A DNA stretch of 64,000 bases from Lunularia cruciata (lineage: Eukaryota > Streptophyta > Marchantiopsida > Lunulariales > Lunulariaceae): assembly GCA_948567375.1 (NCBI GenBank), contig OX419761.1, positions 12,314,243-12,378,242 on the forward strand. Reading direction: 5' to 3'. The notes under the pieces were generated by a model, which was not told the origin of the DNA, did not search any database, and saw only the letters and a program-made list of their open reading frames with translations. Position numbers and translations under genes: made by a program. Positions 39,086 through 50,734 of the stretch are shown here, piece after piece; position 1 is the first letter of the stretch; each line of letters begins with the position of its first letter.

Positions 39086-40238
39086 TTAGAGTTGGATCAA
39101 TCACAAGACAGTTGATATAGAGATTCACTATGGCAAGAAGAATATCAATCTCAAATGCAAAATTCTGTCATGGATAAGTTTGATGAGAAATTTTTTGTGG
39201 GTTATGGCAATTAAAGGTGAAGGATGTGCTTGTATAGCAAGGGCTACATAAAATGCTAGGCAAGAGGCCAGAAGACATGATTGATGAAGAATGGGAGGAT
39301 CCCAATTTGAGTGCTATGAATAGAATTAGACTAAATCTTGCTGATGAGGTTTTAAACAATGTGATGAACTAGGACTCAACATATGCTCTAGTCAAATTTG
39401 GAGACCTTGTATATGACAAAGTATTTAAAAAATTAATTGTACATGAAATAGAAGCTCTGCACACTACGGATTAAGGAAGGCCAAAGCATCATGGAACATC
39501 TCAATGCCTTCAACAAAGTCATTTGTGAGTTAATGAGTAATGAGTATAGAGGGTACCTTAGAGGAAGAAGATAAAGCTTTGTTGTTATTGACTTCATTGC
39601 CATCATCTTACGAGTATCTAGTCATAACATTGTTTTATGGGAAGGATGCCATAGGCTTTGAGGAAGTAATGCAAATTTTGATGTCAAATGAGATGCATAA
39701 AAGACCTAATCAAGAGGATACAAATCTCAAGGCTTTGCTTCCTAGAGATCAGATAGAAAATAGAGGAAAAATCAAAGGTAGATCTAGGTCAAAGTCTAGA
39801 TCAAATGGCATTAAAGCCAGATGTTGGACTTGTGGAAATTAGTGCATTTCAAGAAAGACTATATGAGTCAAAGGTCTGATATAACAAAGAGAAAAATATT
39901 TCCTCTTGTCAAGCAAGCATAGCAAAGTTGTCTAAATTAATTGATGATGTTCTTTGTGTCATGCAAGATAGTGATCAATTTGCAGAGCTATGGATTCTTG
40001 ATTCGGGTTGCTCTTATCATATGTGCCCAAAGGATTTGTAATACCATTAGCTAAACATATTATCTAAATTTGAAAATTGGCTTGGTAATATTTGGAAGGA
40101 TGTTATATATGATGGTCTAAGTAGATGAGATAGAGGTGTCACCAAAAGAGTACTTCCACTAATAAGGCAAAAGGAAAAGTGATAATATTCTCATACCTCT
40201 ATTAGCGGGCACAAAGCCTTGTCCAATTCCAATGTGGC

Positions 40239-40640
40239 GTGGTGTTGAGCACCATCACCCAAGAAAGATTCTTTGGGGGCAGGCACCTTGGATTCAGACT
40301 TAGAAAAAGTGCACACTTGGTGCTCCAACAAATGCAAATTGGTTGGAGTGCCGTACATTGGCTTCTCAACTATGACATGAGGAAAGCTTTTGATAACATT
40401 AACCACCAGATAGGACAAGGATCAACATGTCACCCATCCATGCAACTAATCTAAGGGTGGAGCTCATTCATATTTCACCAATCCATTTATGTGATCCAAG
40501 GGTGGAACTCTCACTTTGAAGAGATCTTCTTTGCTATTTAATAAAGACACACTGCTCCTTTGGAGCATTGGAGTATTGAGGGCTCAAGCCTTGTGTTTCT
40601 CTTGGGGGTTGTCCTATCCTCAAAACATTGTAGATTGGTT
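40239..40640 (+). other. Foreign insert with possible group II-type RT remnant
   Basis: A segment of about 500 bp (roughly 40140-40640) interrupts the protease region of copia fossil 2. In one plus frame it reads GFRLRKSAHLVLQQM, then WLLNYDMRKAFDNINH, and further on SSLLFN. Order and wording resemble the early reverse transcriptase motifs of group II intron maturases (GFRPGRS..., D-I-x-K-A/C-F-D-N-I-N-H, LSPLLFN). The piece could be a mitochondrial DNA insertion or a fragment of another reverse transcriptase. It is short and the assignment is tentative. Confidence 0.35.
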
Positions 40641-42573
40641 TCATACATACAAAGCAATTAATAGAAGATCAATTTTGATGGAGAATGATATGGCTTGTAA
40701 AGCCATTTGGATTAGTACAATACATATCAAGATGTTTTATGGTACTATGAGAACTCTCATTGATGTGCGGTATGTCCTTGAGTTACAAAAGAACCTAATT
40801 TTTTTAGGTATGTTGGATTTGAATGGTTGGAAGTGGGGGCAAAAAATGGCATGCTGAAATTACGAAAGAAGTTTTGGTGGTGATGACAAACTATAAGGTA
40901 GGAAACCTATACAAGTTGATCTAAGATATAGTTACAGGTGGAACAACAATTGTAACTCTTAAAGACAAAGATCCTAAATATCTAACACATCTATGGCACC
41001 TACGCTCAGGCTATATGAGCAAATGAGGTGTAAGTGAGTTGTCCAAGCTACAATTACTTAGAGTCAAAAATTGTAAGTTAAAATTTTAGGAGTTAGCTTT
41101 TCTACAAGAACTCATTGGAAAAAGGGAATTTTAGAGTACTTGCATTTTGATGTTTGGAGATCGGCACCTATAGCTTCAAAATCAAGAGCTTTGTACTTTG
41201 TATCCTTGATAGATGACTATTCTAGAAGAGTATGGACGTATGCCATGAAGCAAAAATCTGAGGATCTTGTGATCTTCAAACAATGGAAGACAATGATAGA
41301 GAGACAAACTAGAAGGAGAGTGAAGTATTTACATTTTGATAATGGTGGAAAATGAATATCAAAGGAGTTTGATCAGTTTTGCAAGAAAAAATGAATAGTA
41401 AATCAATTTACTATTCCTAGTACCCCTCAGCAAAACAACACAACATAACAGATTAAGCAAACACTCTTGGAGAAAGCTTGGAGTATGCTGAGAAATGTTG
41501 GTTTGGAGAAGAGCTTCTAGGCAAAATTTATAACACCACATGTTATCTGGTAAATATATCTTTGTCTATTGTTTTTGAGTGCAAGACGCCAATGGAGAAA
41601 TGTACAAGGCAGCTTGTTAATTATTCTTCATTGAGAATGTTTGAATGTAATGCTTAGGTGCATGTTCAACCAAAACAAAGGTCAAAATTAGATTCTAAAT
41701 CTAAGAAATGCCTATTCTTAGGTTATGAGACAAATTGGAAAGGTTTTAGATTGTGGGATCCTCCCAAATGAAGCTTAGTTGTGTGTAAAGATGTAATATT
41801 TGACTAGAGTAGTATGATGGAGAAAATTGCTATATGTGATTTAGGCAAAAATCAAATTATGTCAAATATAGTTCAAGTAAAAATTGAGGAGAATGAACAC
41901 GAAGAAATCTCTTCTCCCATAAATTTTCAAGGTGATCCACTTGATGAGAGACAATAAGAAGGTGTAGCAGAATGTAAGTATCTTGTTAGAGAGAGAAGAC
42001 CACCAAAGAGATATGAGCATTCTTTGGTAGGTAATGGTTCTCTCACTAAAAATGATGAACCTTCTACACTTGAGGAAGCATGCAAGATTTAGAGAGCCAA
42101 AGATGGCACAATACAATAAAAGTGGAGATGAAGTCCCTTATTCAAAACCAAACTTGGAGACTTGAGAAACTGCCTATAGATAAGAAGGCAATTGGTTGTA
42201 GATTATTTATCAAAAGAATGAAGGACCTTCAAAAATAGGTGGATTTAGATACAAAGCAAGGCTTGTAGAAAAATGCTATAGATGGCATCAACTTCAATGA
42301 GATATTCTCTTTAGTGGTAAAGATCTCTCCAATTTATATACAATTGGCATTAGTTACTTTGCATAACCTAGAGTTACAACAATTGGATGTCACTATTGCA
42401 TCTCTACGTGGAGAATTGCAAGAAGAGATTACATGCATCAGCCAAAGGGCTTTGTGGTACCAAGGAAGGAGAACCTAGTTTGCAAGTTATAGAAATCATT
42501 ATATGGATTGAAGTAGAGTCCAAGATTTTGGTACAAGAAGTTTGATACTTTCATGGTAAGGCAAGGCTTTAAG

Positions 42574-42690
42574 TATAGTGAGTCAGATTGATGCATATAC
42601 ATCAAGAAGGTATATAGTGAGTCAGATTGATGCATATACATCAAGAAGGTATATAGTGAGTCACATTGATGCATATACATCAAGAAGGTA
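42574..42690 (+). repeat. Three 39-bp tandem units inside copia fossil 2
   Basis: Units start at 42574, 42613 and 42652. The first two are identical and the third differs by one base. The period is a multiple of three and lies in the reverse transcriptase region. The near identity contrasts with the divergence of the LTRs, so the amplification is later than the insertion. Confidence 0.93.
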
Positions 42691-43742
42691 TACAAGACCA
42701 AATACTTTGATTTAATAAACCTTGTATTATATATGGATGAGATGTTGATTGTTGCAAAGGACATAATTGAGGTGGAGAAACTAAAAGTGCAATTACATAA
42801 GGAGTTTGAGATGAAGGACTTAGGCCCTACCAAGACAGTACTTGGAATTGAATTACAAAGGGATAGGAGCAAGGGAAAACTTTTTATTTCATAGAGAAGG
42901 TATTTGGAAAAATTACTTGTATGCTTTGATATAGAGAGCATCAAACTTGGAAGTTTACACATTGCAAATCATTTCAAGATATCATTGGAGCAATGAGGAG
43001 TAAGATTGATGTCAAATATTCCTTATGCTAGTGTTGTAGGGAGTCTAATGTATGTAATGGTCGGTACTAGACCTGATATAGTATATGTAGTGAGCATAAT
43101 AAGTAGATATATGTCAAATCCAAGGAAGGAACTTTGGGAAGTAGTGAAGTGGATACTTTGCTACTTGAAAGGAACAATAAATATTGGTATTATATTTGAT
43201 ATGGAGTAAGACCAAGGAGCAATTACAAGGTATGTGGATGCTAATTTGTTGGAGATCTAGACAAGAGGAGGTCCATAATTGGATTTGTATTTACACTTGC
43301 TAGAGGTCCCATAAGCTAGAAATCTACTCTTCAACCTATTGTTGCTCTTTCAAGTACAGAGGCAGAGTCAATGGTGACAATGAGGCGGCTAAGGAAGTTG
43401 TATGGCTGCAGAGGTTAGCTAAAGATGTTGGACTTCCAAAAATGAAATCCAAGGGTCATGGTGATAGCCAAAGTGCTATTCACTTGGCTAGGAATCAAGT
43501 GTTTCATTTTTGAACCAAGCACATTGACGTGAGACACCATTTTATCAAGGAAGTTGTGACAAATAGAGAAGATTGACACATATGTGATTGCAGCTGATAT
43601 GTTGACAAAGCTTGTTCCTATTGAGAACTTCAAGTCATTTATGAACTTTCTCAGTGTAAAAGCTTGCTTATTTGAGATTACATAAGTAAACATTCTTAGA
43701 AGCAGTTTTTTAGCTAAATAGAATAAAAGCCAAGGCGGAGAT

Positions 43743-44145
43743 TATTGAATATGTCTTGATATTCTCTTGAGAGATGAATAGTAGCCAGATCCAATGGTAA
43801 CTGATCTACAAGATCTACAAGATCCACAATAGTTGACAGATCTTCTAAATGGCAGATGAGACAACTAGGCTTTGCGGGGAACTTAGATAGATCAATCAAG
43901 AAGAGACCTGCAAGAAGCTGCATTGCCTCATGGGTATTATTGTTCTCTATATGTATTTTTAAAGAACTTGATTAAGAGGATTCTAGTGAATTGGTATAGC
44001 GAGATGTAGAAACTTCAATAAAGATATACTAAGAGTGTTTCCAGACTTCCAAGATAGGAAGTGAACCACCTATACCCCGAGTTATCCCGACAAATATGCC
44101 TTGTCTGATGAGTGTGGATATTCCTAACAGAATGAAATTATAACA
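43743..44145 (+). repeat. 3' LTR of copia fossil 2
   Basis: About 403 bp, from TATTGAATATG to TTATAACA, preceded by the purine tract AAGGCGGAGA and followed by the CATTC target duplication. It is longer than the 5' LTR, partly through a small CTACAAGAT-type repeat near 43810-43830. Confidence 0.88.
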
Positions 44146-46148
44146 CATTCTTTAAAACAAAGACTACATATCATAAATATTTAATCTAGATAAAAATCCT
44201 CTATGTAATTAGAATGATCTTAATCCATATTAGAAGATACAAGAAACATATATATCATATAATTTAATAAAATATCAAAACCTTCATCATTAGATTTTTA
44301 TGATATCATATTATATATTTATATGATATATTATTTTATTGAGAATATATTTCATCATATAGAACAAAGAGAAAAACATTGAAATTCAAACATCAATATC
44401 AACAATGGAAAAGTGAAAATAATAACATAATAGTTTACTAATCAATTAAGGAGTTTTCAAATGCTCTTTGTAAATAGGAATAATGTTTGTTAGCCTCTTC
44501 AAGTGAACTTTAAGAATGTTTGCCCTCAAGTGATAGTTCCTCCAACATGCTCGATAGCCTCCTCACCACTAATTCCACTAATCTCTCCGTAATCTTGGAC
44601 AGTTTCTCCTTTACTGTTGATATTAAGGTTGCTGATTTCCAAGTTTTTACAATGATGAGATGTAACCAAGTTTCCCCAACGAAACGACGGCGAATAATCT
44701 CGATTTACCCAAAAGTGATGAAATCTCTTGGTTGGTTTGAATAAAATTTTACTCTTTATTCTAACACTAAATGTTTTAATTCCATCCTCCCATGGTATGA
44801 TCATTTGATTAGATTGTGGAGTTAGACGTGGTACACTAGGTTTACTTGAATGAAACTGAATAACAAAATGAGGTTTTAGCTCTATATGGGACCATCCAAA
44901 CTGTTTATTAGTTACCTATTTGGTTATTTGTTATCTATTTATCCCATATTATTGGTTTTTTGCCAACACAACTTTAGAATATTCTAACCCCACTTCCAAA
45001 AATGGACCATTCCTCTTTGCGGAAAATTCTCTCTTTTTCTCTAAAAGGTTTGTGGCAAACACATAGGATATGGAACAAACACATCATCCGATTACTCAAA
45101 TCAAAGGTTGATACATCTTTGTCTTGATAACTTCCATTCAGTACTCTCATTACTATTCTATTCATAGATCCTATGTTTTGGATCAAACACGGTATTTAAG
45201 TGCTCACATCCAAAACACATCATCTAATTGTTCAAATTCAAAGTGGACATATCTTGTCTTGTTATCTTGCCTTGAGTACTCTCGGTATTCTTCTATTTGT
45301 AGATGAGAACCATATTTGTTGCCCAATACTAATTGCAAATTGGATCTATATTTATTATCCATTTAAACTCAATTGTAGGAATTCCGCACTATTTGTTCTT
45401 CATTCTTCCAAACATTCGCACTAACCTATTTTTCTTTTTTGCATATTTTCAATTATAAGCTGAGTATTGCAATACTATAGCTCTAAAACTGTTCTAATTC
45501 ATTCCTGTCTCCACACCATAGTAGCTTACATTAAGTGAGAGTTTGATGAACAGACTTAAATAGGATATAATTAGTGGCTTTGCCAACGTCCCTTTATCCC
45601 TTATGCACCATATGCAGAAAAATTAATCATGTAACTAATCAATATCAAGTAATCATGAACCTACAATCATTGAATTTTTATCAATATCAATTCTATATCA
45701 TCACAATTAAAACCTAGGATGAGTATATGTGGTTGTTTTGGATCATTAGATGATAACTTCAATATTATCAAATAGTGTCTTCGGTATAGACATGTAGACA
45801 TATGTGTACCTCGTGGATTTTATTACCGTTCGCTATATATCTTGTACTTGTCATTCTCCAATGAGATGTTACATTTGTCCAATGTAGTTCCCCTTACGGA
45901 AATGCCTCGAGTCATATATAAGGATCTGTTGGCCTCATACTCCTCAATAGCAATAACACAGTCATGCTTGCTCGCGGCCATGCTTGTGCTGCTTAACAAA
46001 GTTCTATCTTCTCCATGCTTTAGATTTAGCGTAACTCAATCGTTTCTTAGATGTCAAACGGGTATGGTCCCCAGTCCCATAACAAAGTTCAATCTTCCAC
46101 GTGCTTTAGACTTTGCATAACTTGTTCGTTTTCTCTAACTTGTGAGAA
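44146..46148. other. AT-rich gene-free region with degenerate repeats
   Basis: No coding region with family resemblance. It holds a tandem duplication at 45079-45350 and, at its right end, two units of a degenerate repeat at about 45995-46148 that continues after the LINE copy. A minus frame at 44526-44804 (92 codons) is not recognised. Confidence 0.45.
45079..45350. repeat. Imperfect tandem duplication, 136-bp period
   Basis: The two copies share ACACATCATC, CTTGTCTTG, AGTACTCTC and TTCTATT in order, offset by 136 bp (starts at 45079 and 45215). By eye they agree at about three quarters of positions, so the event is old. Confidence 0.75.
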
Positions 46149-47010
46149 GTCGACCGCGTAGGAAAAACGAAAGATGGGAAGACCCCATCAAGCCTTACAA
46201 GGGAGAGAGAAAAAGGTATCATGGGGCTAAGCCCCAATAGAGTCTATATGAGAAATCTACCCACCTGCACCTAAGATATCTGAGCTATGCAAGTCGTACT
46301 GTCTATGCACAACTGGAGCATCCGAAGAAACATCAACTAATATGATTGCTCTCCTATGGATTGCACCAGCCACTGCACTCTATAGAGCAATGGACACACG
46401 CTGTCTAAAATATGCTCCAAAGTATGAGAGTGAGAGTGGTACCCTTAACGCCTAACATGAAAAGCTTTCTTGCACTCCCTGATAAATGTTTCAAATGCAG
46501 TGTCCATCACTCCATATAACTCTAAGGCTAGAGGAACAAAGAGGTGACCTCGCTGCATGGCCCTATACTTAGGAGACCTTGAGACCTACTGCTGCACTCG
46601 CCGCCCATCCAAGGGGATGGGTAATCATTCTCTCCAAAATTGTATCCCGCATAAGGTCCATTACCATGACATCCGCTACTGTCACTGGATAATCTCGGAC
46701 CAAGTATAAGTCTGCCCTGACATGTGTCGGTTGCAAAGTATACGAATGTTCCCTCTAAGCCAAGTATTCACTCTCTCTCGCGCCATAGCAAACATTATGT
46801 CCCTAATTGCATCATGGGTAACTATCCTCTTTCCACCAAAAGAACACCCGGTCATGTGGACTCGCTACTGCATCTAGTGTAGAAACTGGTATGTTCCACT
46901 GTCCCTTAGTTCACTAGACTTCCTGCACTTCGGTTTCTCTGATGTCAAATAGGCATGTTCCACAGGCCCGTACTGCACTAGACTTCCTGCTCTTAGCTTT
47001 TTAAAGCATG
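45995..47010. repeat. Degenerate tandem array split by a LINE copy
   Basis: Units of about 80-90 bp share GATGTCAAA, GG(T/C)ATG(G/T)TCC and CTTTAGA/CACTAGACTTCCTGC-type blocks. Two units lie before 46148 and about two after 46887. The LINE fragment 46149-46886 sits inside a unit: the sequence before it and after it together follow the pattern of the neighbouring units. Confidence 0.55.
46149..46886 (-). mobile_element. 5'-truncated LINE copy (3' UTR and endonuclease end)
   Basis: Collinear with 58740 to about 59480 of the young LINE, in the same orientation. It includes the tail, the GGGGCTAAGCCCC hairpin, the 3' UTR, the restriction-like endonuclease region and the end of the CCHC knuckle. 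Similarity stops at CATCTAGTGTAGAA. Several coding positions differ and the frame is no longer open. No clear target duplication is seen at its ends, although it sits cleanly inside a repeat unit. Confidence 0.88.
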
Positions 47011-47475
47011 CGTTCAGGTTACAAGGGTAACTCAGGTATATGTTCTCCGCAACCACGTTCTGTGCTGCTTAGATTTTTCATGACCGACTATTACAAGAAA
47101 TAACCGAGGCTACCCTACCACTTTTACTAACAATATAGAAACTCTATACGCGACGTACTTAAACTGTATCCAACTCTCTCGCACTGCATGGGCATCGACG
47201 AAGTTTTAATCGTTGATGCTATCGCGCAGACCTACTATGAACGTCGGTGTACTTGGTTTTGGTGTTGTTGTGTTGACGGGCTCATGCTGACATTGAGCAT
47301 ACTGGGGTTAATCCCAGTCCTCTGGCTCTGGGGCGTCACAGAGCGTCAAATGCTCCTCTTCTCTTGCGTTGACCCATGCCCGCATGAACACAACAAAAAC
47401 TTGATTATATGCATCGCGAACTTATGAAGTTGTACAAGTACTAATCCGTGTCTGGAGGCAAACGTAACCACAAGT

Positions 47476-47612
47476 CATGTTTCTCTTACCTCTCCGATAC
47501 TATTGGGGCTTACTACTACCCCTATTTTAACCTCTTGTGTTTTATCCTTGGGAAGGATGGGGTCTTCCCATCCTTCTTGATATCCGGCGCGGTGGGCTTT
47601 CCTCATTTTTGC
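47476..47612 (+). mobile_element. Decayed LINE tail, plus sense
   Basis: Reads through ATTGGGGCTTA, GATGGGGTCTTCCCATCC and GCGCGGTGGGCTTTCC, the same order as in the LINE tail. The outer hairpin is disrupted. It faces the copy at 46149, which first suggested terminal inverted repeats. Confidence 0.75.
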
Positions 47613-49258
47613 TACCTCTCTATGTAACAGAAGGTTACAACGAACTTTACTGCAATACTCACAAATATCAGAGTTGGAGCCCGAGCAGAAGTGGGTATGG
47701 ATTGGTGATATAACGAACTTACTGCATTTACTCTTCAATGTCAGAGTCGTAGTCCGGTAAGACGTGGGTATGGAATGGGTTATTCATAACGGATTATGTA
47801 TGCCATTACTCAATATGGGTTGTCTGCAAGGTAAGTTTGAAAGAGCTTGTGAAGAAAGACCGAAATGAAAGCAAGCCAGTTGAGCGTCACCTCATGAGGG
47901 AGTCCTCTGGTTTCTCATCTCGTTTTCATGTTCGTTGTATGAATGCATGCTCGAGGCATCTATCTGCAAATTTGGCAGCTCATGAACTACTACCGTCACT
48001 TCATAAATTCTGATAGCCTGGTGTTATACCGTAGTGAGAATCCAAATTGGTTTATGACCTAATTTTCGATCGACCGTGCGTCACTATGACATAGCACTCG
48101 CTCTGACGAACTGGGTGGAACTCGCGCGAGACACCTCGATCGAAGGCTTAAGGCTGGGGAAAACTATGGGTGCATGTGCGCACAGCGTTGATGTTGCTTG
48201 TTTCTGATGGAATTTTCCTTAGCTATTGACTGCCGATTACAGACAATCTCAGTTGCTCCAAATGCATTTTACAGAAGAGATGAATAGATCATGAATAGTA
48301 GTAGGGCGAGAGTAGAGCCACGGAAACTGTGTTTTCACAACCACACCACAACTGAAACCGTACGTTTCTGTTTGCTCAACCCCTTCAAATTGAGTGAACA
48401 GAACAGCGTCAGAATCTCGAAATGACTAGAGTTACGGCGTAAAAGAGGACAGGTATCCACTTCACTGATCGTAAGGTCTCTGAAGCACAAAGGCAGCTCC
48501 TTTTGGAGTGGTATCGGCTGCATCTACGAGAAAATTAGAAGTTTTTGTGGATCCAGCCTATGCCATTTGAACATAAGCTGTACGTACTCCCTTTCATTTC
48601 CAATTTGGATTTCAACAGCCTGCTTTCATGACATGTGTTGCCGGGTTTCTTAGCATTAGGGATGCTCTCCTATTTGGATTTGTCTCAGTTTCTATTGTCT
48701 TTCACCTCCTCGAGGCTTGACATTCCTAGAAATCCACTTTCGTTGTAAATTTCACACTGTAGAATGCGTCGAGGAACAGCGGCAGTGCTCGGCAAGCTCA
48801 ATTGGCCGTCCGACCCAGTACTTTCCGCGTCTTTATCTACTGCTCAAGGATCCTCGTGAACATGTTTTACCGGTCAGATAATCGAGGTCCTAAGCTTGCG
48901 CCGGATTCTTGATAGGTATCACTATACCCTCAGGATATATCATTATTTCTTTGCGTAAGCTTGCAAGTTGTCTTTCTCTGTAGATTCAACCTAAGAATCA
49001 ATGGATTGTTGAACACGTTGGACTGCAGTTTCCCACTGTCTGGAGATGGGCATCCCGCATAATTCCCATGGCGTACGGCCACGTCTACCCTACTACCTCA
49101 ATTCTGTTTCGCGTGGAGTTCCATTTGTTGCGTGCTATTGAAGAATTCACTGCCAGTGTAGAATTTCGGAGGGATTTCGAGTTCTGGTTGTGATCGCTGC
49201 TGAAAGGCCTGGACTTTGACGAGGAAGCGAACGTCTTCAGTTTGGAGCCCCTTGAAAC
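47613..49258. other. Gene-free stretch and F-box gene upstream region
   Basis: Starts with two to three degenerate units of about 75 bp (47638-47800) sharing AACGAACTT, CTGCA, ATCAGAGT/GTCAGAGT and GTGGGTATGGA. After 47800 there is no recognised coding region. The last few hundred bases before 49259 should hold the F-box promoter and 5' UTR. Confidence 0.45.
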
Positions 49259-50734
49259 ATGGAAAGAGAAGGCAGCGCGACCAATTCGCAGAGATCTCCT
49301 CCAAGGAGAAATTCTTCTGGACAGGGAGAAATGCAGGGAGTGCCGCGGGTATGCAATCCGATAGCGGGACAAATGTACCTCCATGTACTAGAAGGAAAGT
49401 TTGACGGAGCTTGTGAAGCCAGATGTGTCAAGAAGAATGTCATACGCGAACTGGATGAGGCCTTATGGAGCCAGTTGAGTAACGACCTCATAAGAAGAAT
49501 CCTTCTCTGGCTTCCTCCTACCAGTCAATCTCGCTTCCGTGCAGTGTGCAAGATCTGGTATGAAATGCTTGCATCTGACGTGTTTCAGAGAGACACTGCA
49601 ACTCTGCAGTCCGTCCAATCCCTCCCGATCTGCGGTTATGTCTATTCTCGTCCCAGTAGTAACATCCCGAATGGGATCTCGAACGCTGAGCTTGAACAAC
49701 ATGATAACTGGAGACTTGAAAATCTTCAAATCCGGAAGAAGTGCCAGTTAGATCTCTCTTTCATACCATCATGGATCGGGGTTGAGAGTATCGTAAAGAC
49801 TACACGAGATGGTTTATTGTGCACGGCTTTCTCATTATCTAGCTCTGCCTGCGGAGCAGGGTGGTGCATAATCAATCCTTTCACAAGGACTTGGAGGGAG
49901 GTTCCGCCTATACCCAATATGGTCCCCGGGAGGGAATGGTCATGCGCAGAGGAGGTGAGAGTCGATAAGACTTCTCCATCTCACATTGTAGCTTTTGTTA
50001 TTCTCGAACACATGGGGCGTAAATGGTCCATCTGCCGATATTCCTCGAAGAACAACGACTGGAGAGTCACTCCAGGACTATCGGGGTCATTCTTGCCTTA
50101 CCGTGGTCAGAGGCCTCCTGCACGTATCCTAAACTATGTGTTCACAAGTCAATTGATATACACACGGTTAGACGATGGTCGTCTCTTACTCCACAGCTTA
50201 GAAGATGGAAATTTAACGAGGGGTAACCCAGGACAGCATCTCCTTGACATGCCATTTTGTGAACCATACACAGAATTTGACATGGTCGAACATGAGGGGC
50301 GTATATTTGCTTGTTGGCTGTGGAGAGCAGGACATACAGAGAGGTCAGCCAATCCTTCGATGCCGATTTTTGGAATCAGCGAGCTGAACAACGCAGATCT
50401 GCGCTGGAGAGATTCAGTCTGCCTGCCAGAGGGAATAATGATCAGTGCGATTCGTGAACTTACTGGCAGGAGGATGCCGGATGGAAGTCATATTACGAGC
50501 TGGTGGGAGGCTTCAAGGAATTTTAGCTCCGAGGTTACCGCACTTGGTGAGTACATTTGTGTCAAGCTCATCAACTATAGAACCGGTCCACAGTGTGCCG
50601 CTCAATACGTCGTTAGATATCATATTGCATCCCAGACTTGGAAGAATTTAGAGAGCTATGTTCCGCATACTTCAGGAAGTAGAGCGTCAGATGTAGAGCT
50701 TTTTACGCCTAGATGCTTACAAGTGTATCTTTAA
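49259..50734 (+). CDS. F-box protein with beta-propeller-like C-terminal part
   Basis: A 491-residue protein in one exon. F-box proteins bind SKP1 through the F-box and select substrates for SCF ubiquitin ligases. The F-box spans about residues 67-106, with the core LSNDLIRRILLWLPP (73-87) and FRAVCKIWYEML (93-104). The rest is of the plant F-box-associated or kelch-like kind, with the typical GWCIINPFTRTWREVPPIP (201-219) and repeated W-containing strands; the exact repeat class cannot be settled by eye. The first 60 residues are polar, without a targeting signal. The start at 49259 is the first Met of the open frame and no upstream exon is needed. The substrate is unknown. The gene looks intact and has normal codon use beside decayed AT-rich DNA on its right. 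Confidence 0.88.
   Translation: MEREGSATNSQRSPPRRNSSGQGEMQGVPRVCNPIAGQMYLHVLEGKFDGACEARCVKKNVIRELDEALWSQLSNDLIRRILLWLPPTSQSRFRAVCKIWYEMLASDVFQRDTATLQSVQSLPICGYVYSRPSSNIPNGISNAELEQHDNWRLENLQIRKKCQLDLSFIPSWIGVESIVKTTRDGLLCTAFSLSSSACGAGWCIINPFTRTWREVPPIPNMVPGREWSCAEEVRVDKTSPSHIVAFVILEHMGRKWSICRYSSKNNDWRVTPGLSGSFLPYRGQRPPARILNYVFTSQLIYTRLDDGRLLLHSLEDGNLTRGNPGQHLLDMPFCEPYTEFDMVEHEGRIFACWLWRAGHTERSANPSMPIFGISELNNADLRWRDSVCLPEGIMISAIRELTGRRMPDGSHITSWWEASRNFSSEVTALGEYICVKLINYRTGPQCAAQYVVRYHIASQTWKNLESYVPHTSGSRASDVELFTPRCLQVYL

Larger units (their letters stand above)
38698..44145 (+). mobile_element. Ty1/copia retroelement fossil 2, both LTRs present
   Basis: The LTRs lie at 38698-39067 and 43743-44145 and the element is flanked by the 5-bp duplication CATTC (38693-38697 and 44146-44150). 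Inside, in order: a primer site complementary to initiator tRNA-Met (39069-39085), gag (about 39120-39850), protease (about 39990-40040, continuing at 40670 after a foreign insert), integrase (about 41130-41480), reverse transcriptase (about 42180-42700) and RNase H (about 43300-43640). The order is typical copia. It is broken, with many breaks. The LTRs differ at roughly a fifth or more of their positions by eye, so the insertion is old. Confidence 0.9.

Noticed and set aside
42438-42962. A 174-codon minus-strand frame with a repeated segment
   Set aside because: It is antisense to the reverse transcriptase region of copia fossil 2, and the repeat is the 39-bp triplication read backwards.
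46149-47612. A second inverted-repeat element
   Set aside because: The left part is a truncated LINE inside a tandem-repeat unit and the right part is an older tail with different divergence; nothing ties them together.
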